Below the pieces are notes generated by a model. The model made no database searches. It was not told the origin of the DNA and worked only from the letters and a program-made list of their open reading frames with translations. A DNA stretch of 6,941 nt from NCBI GenBank assembly GCA_964250265.1, contig CAXUFG010000260.1:1-6941 (forward strand). Reading direction: 5' to 3'. This document shows, one piece after another, positions 5,322 to 6,941 of the stretch (positions are counted from its first letter, which is position 1; each line of letters opens with the position of its first letter). A program made the position numbers and the translations under genes. Source of the DNA: GCA-003244245 sp964250265. GTDB lineage: Bacteria > Actinomycetota > Actinomycetes > Mycobacteriales > Pseudonocardiaceae.

Positions 5322-5888
5322 CGGGTCAGCGATGCGCTGGCCCGGGCGGGTCTGACGCCGCCCGAGCAGTACCTCGAGCGCTACCCGCACGAGCTGTCCG
5401 GCGGCCAGCGCCAGCGCGTCGCGATCGCCGCCAGACTGGTGCTCGACCCCCGGCTGCTGATCGCTGACGAGCCCGTCTCGATGCTCGACGTCTCCACCCG
5501 GGCCGCAGTGCTCTCGACGCTTGATGAGCTGCGATGCGGCGGCGAGATGGGCATCCTGCTGATCACCCACGATCTGGTGACGGCCGGCAGTGCGCTGATC
5601 GCATCGTCGTCATGTATCGGGGACGGATCGTCGAGCAAGGACCGGCCCGCGAGTCCTGCACCACCCAGCGCACCCTGCCGACCGCCCCGTGCGTCAGATC
5701 CTTCGCGGCGAGACACCGATCCGACGAGCGTCGCGGCGAGCTGCCGCTTCCAGCCCCGCTGCCCCAGCGCGCTGCCACCTTGCCGCGAGGTCGACCCCGA
5801 GCTCCGTTCACTGGACTCGGCGACAGCTGAGCATCGCGCCGCCTGCATCCGCGCATCCGGGAGTCCTGGCGCCGCGTGGCGTGGCTGA
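5322..5888 (+). pseudogene. OppD/DppD-type ABC ATPase, truncated and multiply frameshifted
   Basis: Begins mid-domain as RVSDALARAGLTPPEQYLER. The signature LSGGQ (5394-5408), Walker B LLIADE with PVSMLD, and the switch His in LLITHDL follow. Walker A and the Q-loop are missing. The frame then breaks at about 5586: the next frame gives CADRIVVMYRGRIVEQGPAR. At about 5650 a third frame gives VLHHPAHP and QILRGETP. At about 5715 the first frame resumes as DPTSVAASCRFQPRCPSALP and CREVDPELR, the Cys-containing C-terminal region typical of oligopeptide transporter ATPases. At least three indels, a small internal deletion and loss of the N-terminal half make it non-functional. It would once have paired with an OppF-type ATPase such as that at 2344-3129, now on the opposite strand. 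Confidence 0.75.
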
Positions 5889-6435
5889 CGGCGGCGCATG
5901 AGCCACGGCACACCGCGTCCCAGCGACCACCCAACGGGTTATGTGAAATGCTCACTCACTGTCGTGATTTCCGCACGAGGAATTCTGTGATCACTTTGAT
6001 GTACACCCGGCCTGCTGCTCCAGATCCTCGTTGTGCCGCCACGTTCACGCAGATCACAGGCCCCCTCAATGACATTGGGAACCTGGTTCCGGCCAGTATG
6101 CGAGCGCAGTCACGGAACGTCCGATCCAATTACCTAAAGTAGTTGTTGCAAAACGCCACTCGCATGGCTTACCGTCTAGCTGCGGTTGATCACGCACAGT
6201 AGGGGGAGCCAGCGGATCGCCTTGAGGGGGTTGCCGGGTGTGTCGGGTTGACAAGCTGCCGGTGTGGGCGTCGGGGGACGGCCCGCCAACACGCATGACG
6301 TCGCGGGCGGGCATGTAATCGACAGAGAAGAACCTGACAGACAGCACGTCAAATACCACGCTTACAGGGGATAGTGCACAACTCTTCGAGAGTGTCCAGA
6401 CGTTTGGACCTGTATGGCTCCTCCACCGAGGGGAA
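5889..6435. other. Long non-coding stretch upstream of the Asp/His/Tyr-rich peptide
   Basis: No gene is supported on either strand. It is less GC-rich than its flanks, especially 5935-6180, suggesting different origin or regulatory DNA. An inverted repeat, GCCCGCC (6281-6287) and GGCGGGC (6306-6312) with an 18-base loop, is visible. A TTGACA at 6248-6253 lacks a partner -10. GTGATCAC at 5987-5994 is a short palindrome of no evident meaning. The promoter of the peptide at 6447 should lie in the last 150 bases but cannot be placed. Confidence 0.45.
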
Positions 6436-6442
6436 AAGGGAG
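6436..6442 (+). promoter_or_regulatory. Ribosome binding site of the Asp/His/Tyr-rich peptide
   Basis: AAGGGAG ends four bases before the ATG at 6447. It favours this start over the in-frame ATG at 6414, whose extra residues (MAPPPRGKGSN) would simply be the translated RBS region. Confidence 0.6.
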
Positions 6443-6446
6443 CAAT

Positions 6447-6629
6447 ATGTACGTCTCGAGCATTTTCGCAATGGGTGGCGACTGTCACCATGACAATCAC
6501 CACAAGCACTACGAGCGCTCGTACCACGACGACTGCCGGCACGACTGCTACGACGACTACCACTACAGCTACTACTACCGCGACTGCTACGACTGCTACA
6601 GCGGTGGCGGACTGCTGGGTATTCTGTAG
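6447..6629 (+). CDS. Small Asp/His/Tyr/Cys-rich peptide, 60 aa, conserved head and tail
   Basis: I recognise no named family. The head (MYVSSIFAMGGDC, residues 1-13) and tail (GGGLLGIL, 53-60) match the peptide at 433-654. The core between is unlike it: 11 Tyr, 9 Asp, 8 His and 5 Cys in 60 residues, with patterns such as HHDNHHKHY and DCYDDYHYSYYYRDCYDC. Cysteines at 13, 30, 34, 47 and 50 include C-x3-C and C-x2-C pairs. Such density of Asp, His and Cys suggests binding of metal ions such as zinc, nickel or copper; the Tyr content could also serve cross-linking. There is no signal peptide. The start is set by AAGGGAG and by alignment with the other peptide. Nearby genes give no functional clue; a G16 tract lies 34 bases after the stop. 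A modified-peptide precursor is possible, but no modifying enzyme is seen. Confidence 0.75.
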   Translation: MYVSSIFAMGGDCHHDNHHKHYERSYHDDCRHDCYDDYHYSYYYRDCYDCYSGGGLLGIL

Positions 6630-6663
6630 CTTTCGGGTAAGTCGTCACCAAATCGGTTGTCGC

Positions 6664-6705
6664 GGGGGGGGGGGGGGGGTGGAGCAGGGGCCCCCCCACC
6701 CCCCC
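6664..6705. repeat. G16 tract facing C7-A-C7
   Basis: Sixteen consecutive G at 6664-6679, then TGGAGCAGGGG, then C7-A-C7 at 6691-6705. The arms can pair into a long GC stem, and the G-run can also stack as a quadruplex. Such runs slip in replication and in sequencing; the exact length should be treated as uncertain, and the site as a possible assembly fault. Confidence 0.7.
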
Positions 6706-6714
6706 GGGCGCGGG

Positions 6715-6820
6715 GGCGGGCGTCCTCGCTCGCGTCGCGCAGCGCCTCGATCTCCTCGTGGCTCAGGCGCCGGTGGCCGCCGACCGCCAGCCGCTCCAGC
6801 CGCAGCGGCCCGAGGGCGAT
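6715..6820 (-). pseudogene. Fragment of a MerR/excisionase-type helix-turn-helix protein
   Basis: Read leftwards, RRIALGPLRLERLAVGGHRR and LSHEEIEALRDASED resemble the second half of the winged HTH of MerR- and excisionase-like DNA-binding proteins, where the wing reads G-G-H-R-R-x-x-x-E-(D/E)-(I/V)-x-x-L. The recognition-helix part that should precede it is absent; a trace (LSATEIADSRHTA) may be present in another frame at about 6835-6860. After ASED the frame runs into an Arg/Gly/Pro-rich stretch caused by the C-rich tract. The opposite strand over its upstream end begins a ModB-like sequence. It is therefore a fragment joined to another gene, or else a chance antisense frame. Confidence 0.35.
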
Positions 6821-6928
6821 GCGGCGGTGTGGCGGCTGTCGGCGATCTCGGTGGCGCTGAGTCTGGTGGCGCTGGTGGCGTCGGAACTGCTGGCGCGGCG
6901 GAGCGGGCGGGGCGTGCATGTCCTTTGA
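6812..6928 (+). pseudogene. modB: C-terminal end of a ModB-type molybdate permease
   Basis: From about 6812 the frame reads EGDAAVWRLSAISVALSLVA, then LVASELLARRSGRG to a TGA at 6926-6928. This is one hydrophobic helix ending in a basic cytoplasmic tail, the pattern of the last helix of molybdate permeases (E-x-D-x-x-A-x-x-L-S). Support comes from the overlap with a downstream ATG whose product starts like a ModC ATPase, the normal modB-modC arrangement. Upstream of 6812 the same frame no longer resembles ModB, and an HTH fragment occupies the other strand, so the permease appears cut off in front. Only about 38 residues are available, so the call is tentative. Confidence 0.4.
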
Positions 6929-6941
6929 CGTGGATGTTACC
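6918..6941 (+). CDS. modC: Start of a ModC-type ABC ATPase (partial)
   Basis: ATG at 6918 opens MSFDVDVT up to the window edge. It overlaps the preceding permease stop by 11 bases, as in coupled modBC operons, and the first residues resemble actinobacterial ModC proteins. Eight residues cannot prove the family; the call leans on context. If correct, the ATPase would drive molybdate import together with a ModB that appears truncated here. Confidence 0.35.

Noticed and set aside
5876..6142. 88-codon plus-strand open frame starting in the OppD relic
   Set aside because: No RBS, no motif, and an unusual composition; it looks like chance in a less GC-rich stretch.
6066..6563. Minus-strand open frame of 165 codons covering the second peptide
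   Set aside because: Its Val-rich start is antisense to the Tyr/Asp/His codons; the plus-strand peptide has an RBS and a paralogue.
1..6941. CRISPR array, tRNA or rRNA genes, insertion sequences with terminal repeats
   Set aside because: No regularly spaced repeats, no cloverleaf, no transposase and no matched terminal inverted repeats were found by eye.

Overview
The window is high-GC DNA with GTG/TTG starts and actinobacterial-type protein families, so it most likely comes from an actinomycete, possibly of the Pseudonocardiales type; that last placement is an impression only. It looks like an accessory, decaying stretch of chromosome. A few intact genes stand among many gene fragments that are truncated, frameshifted or spliced to unrelated fragments. 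All family calls come from reading the translations by eye; no database search was possible.

Layout: 1-83 (minus) is the N-terminus of an exported, lipoprotein-like protein leaving the window. 433-654 (plus) encodes a 73-residue Gly/Cys/Tyr-rich peptide. 757-1215 (minus) is a STAS-domain anti-sigma-factor antagonist. 1589-2314 (plus) holds a DUF4143 ATPase relic, an antitoxin that has lost its N-terminus, and an intact VapC (PIN) toxin overlapping it by ATGA. 2344-3129 (minus) is an OppF/DppF-type ABC ATPase. Its 5' end abuts a plus-strand methyltransferase fragment (3123-3525) with one frameshift. 3590-4645 (plus) is an intact aldo/keto reductase behind a MerR-type dyad. 4654-4830 (minus) is a MazF/PemK relic with an in-frame amber codon. 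5030-5888 (plus) is a mosaic: permease fragment, methyltransferase fragment, then an OppD-type ATPase fragment with at least three frameshifts. 6447-6629 (plus) encodes a 60-residue Asp/His/Tyr/Cys-rich peptide. A G16 / C7-A-C7 tract follows at 6664-6705. The end holds an HTH fragment (minus) abutting a ModB-like C-terminus (plus), which overlaps the start of a ModC-like gene running off the window.

The main discovery candidate is the pair of small peptides near the two ends. They share a head (M-x-V-S-x-I-F-A-x-G-(G)-D-C) and a tail (G-L-L-G-I-L), and each has five cysteines. Their cores are quite different: Gly plus CxxCxxCxxC in one, Asp/His/Tyr in the other. The six shared tail residues are encoded by six different codons, all synonymous, which points to selection on the peptide. 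I know no named family with this head-variable core-tail design. It may be a previously undescribed family of small metal-binding, structural or modified peptides.

The intact genes do not form one evident pathway. Transporter parts (OppF, the OppD relic, a permease relic) suggest a dismantled peptide-uptake operon whose pieces now lie on both strands, with methyltransferase fragments at the break points. The toxin-antitoxin remnants fit a mobile or accessory region.
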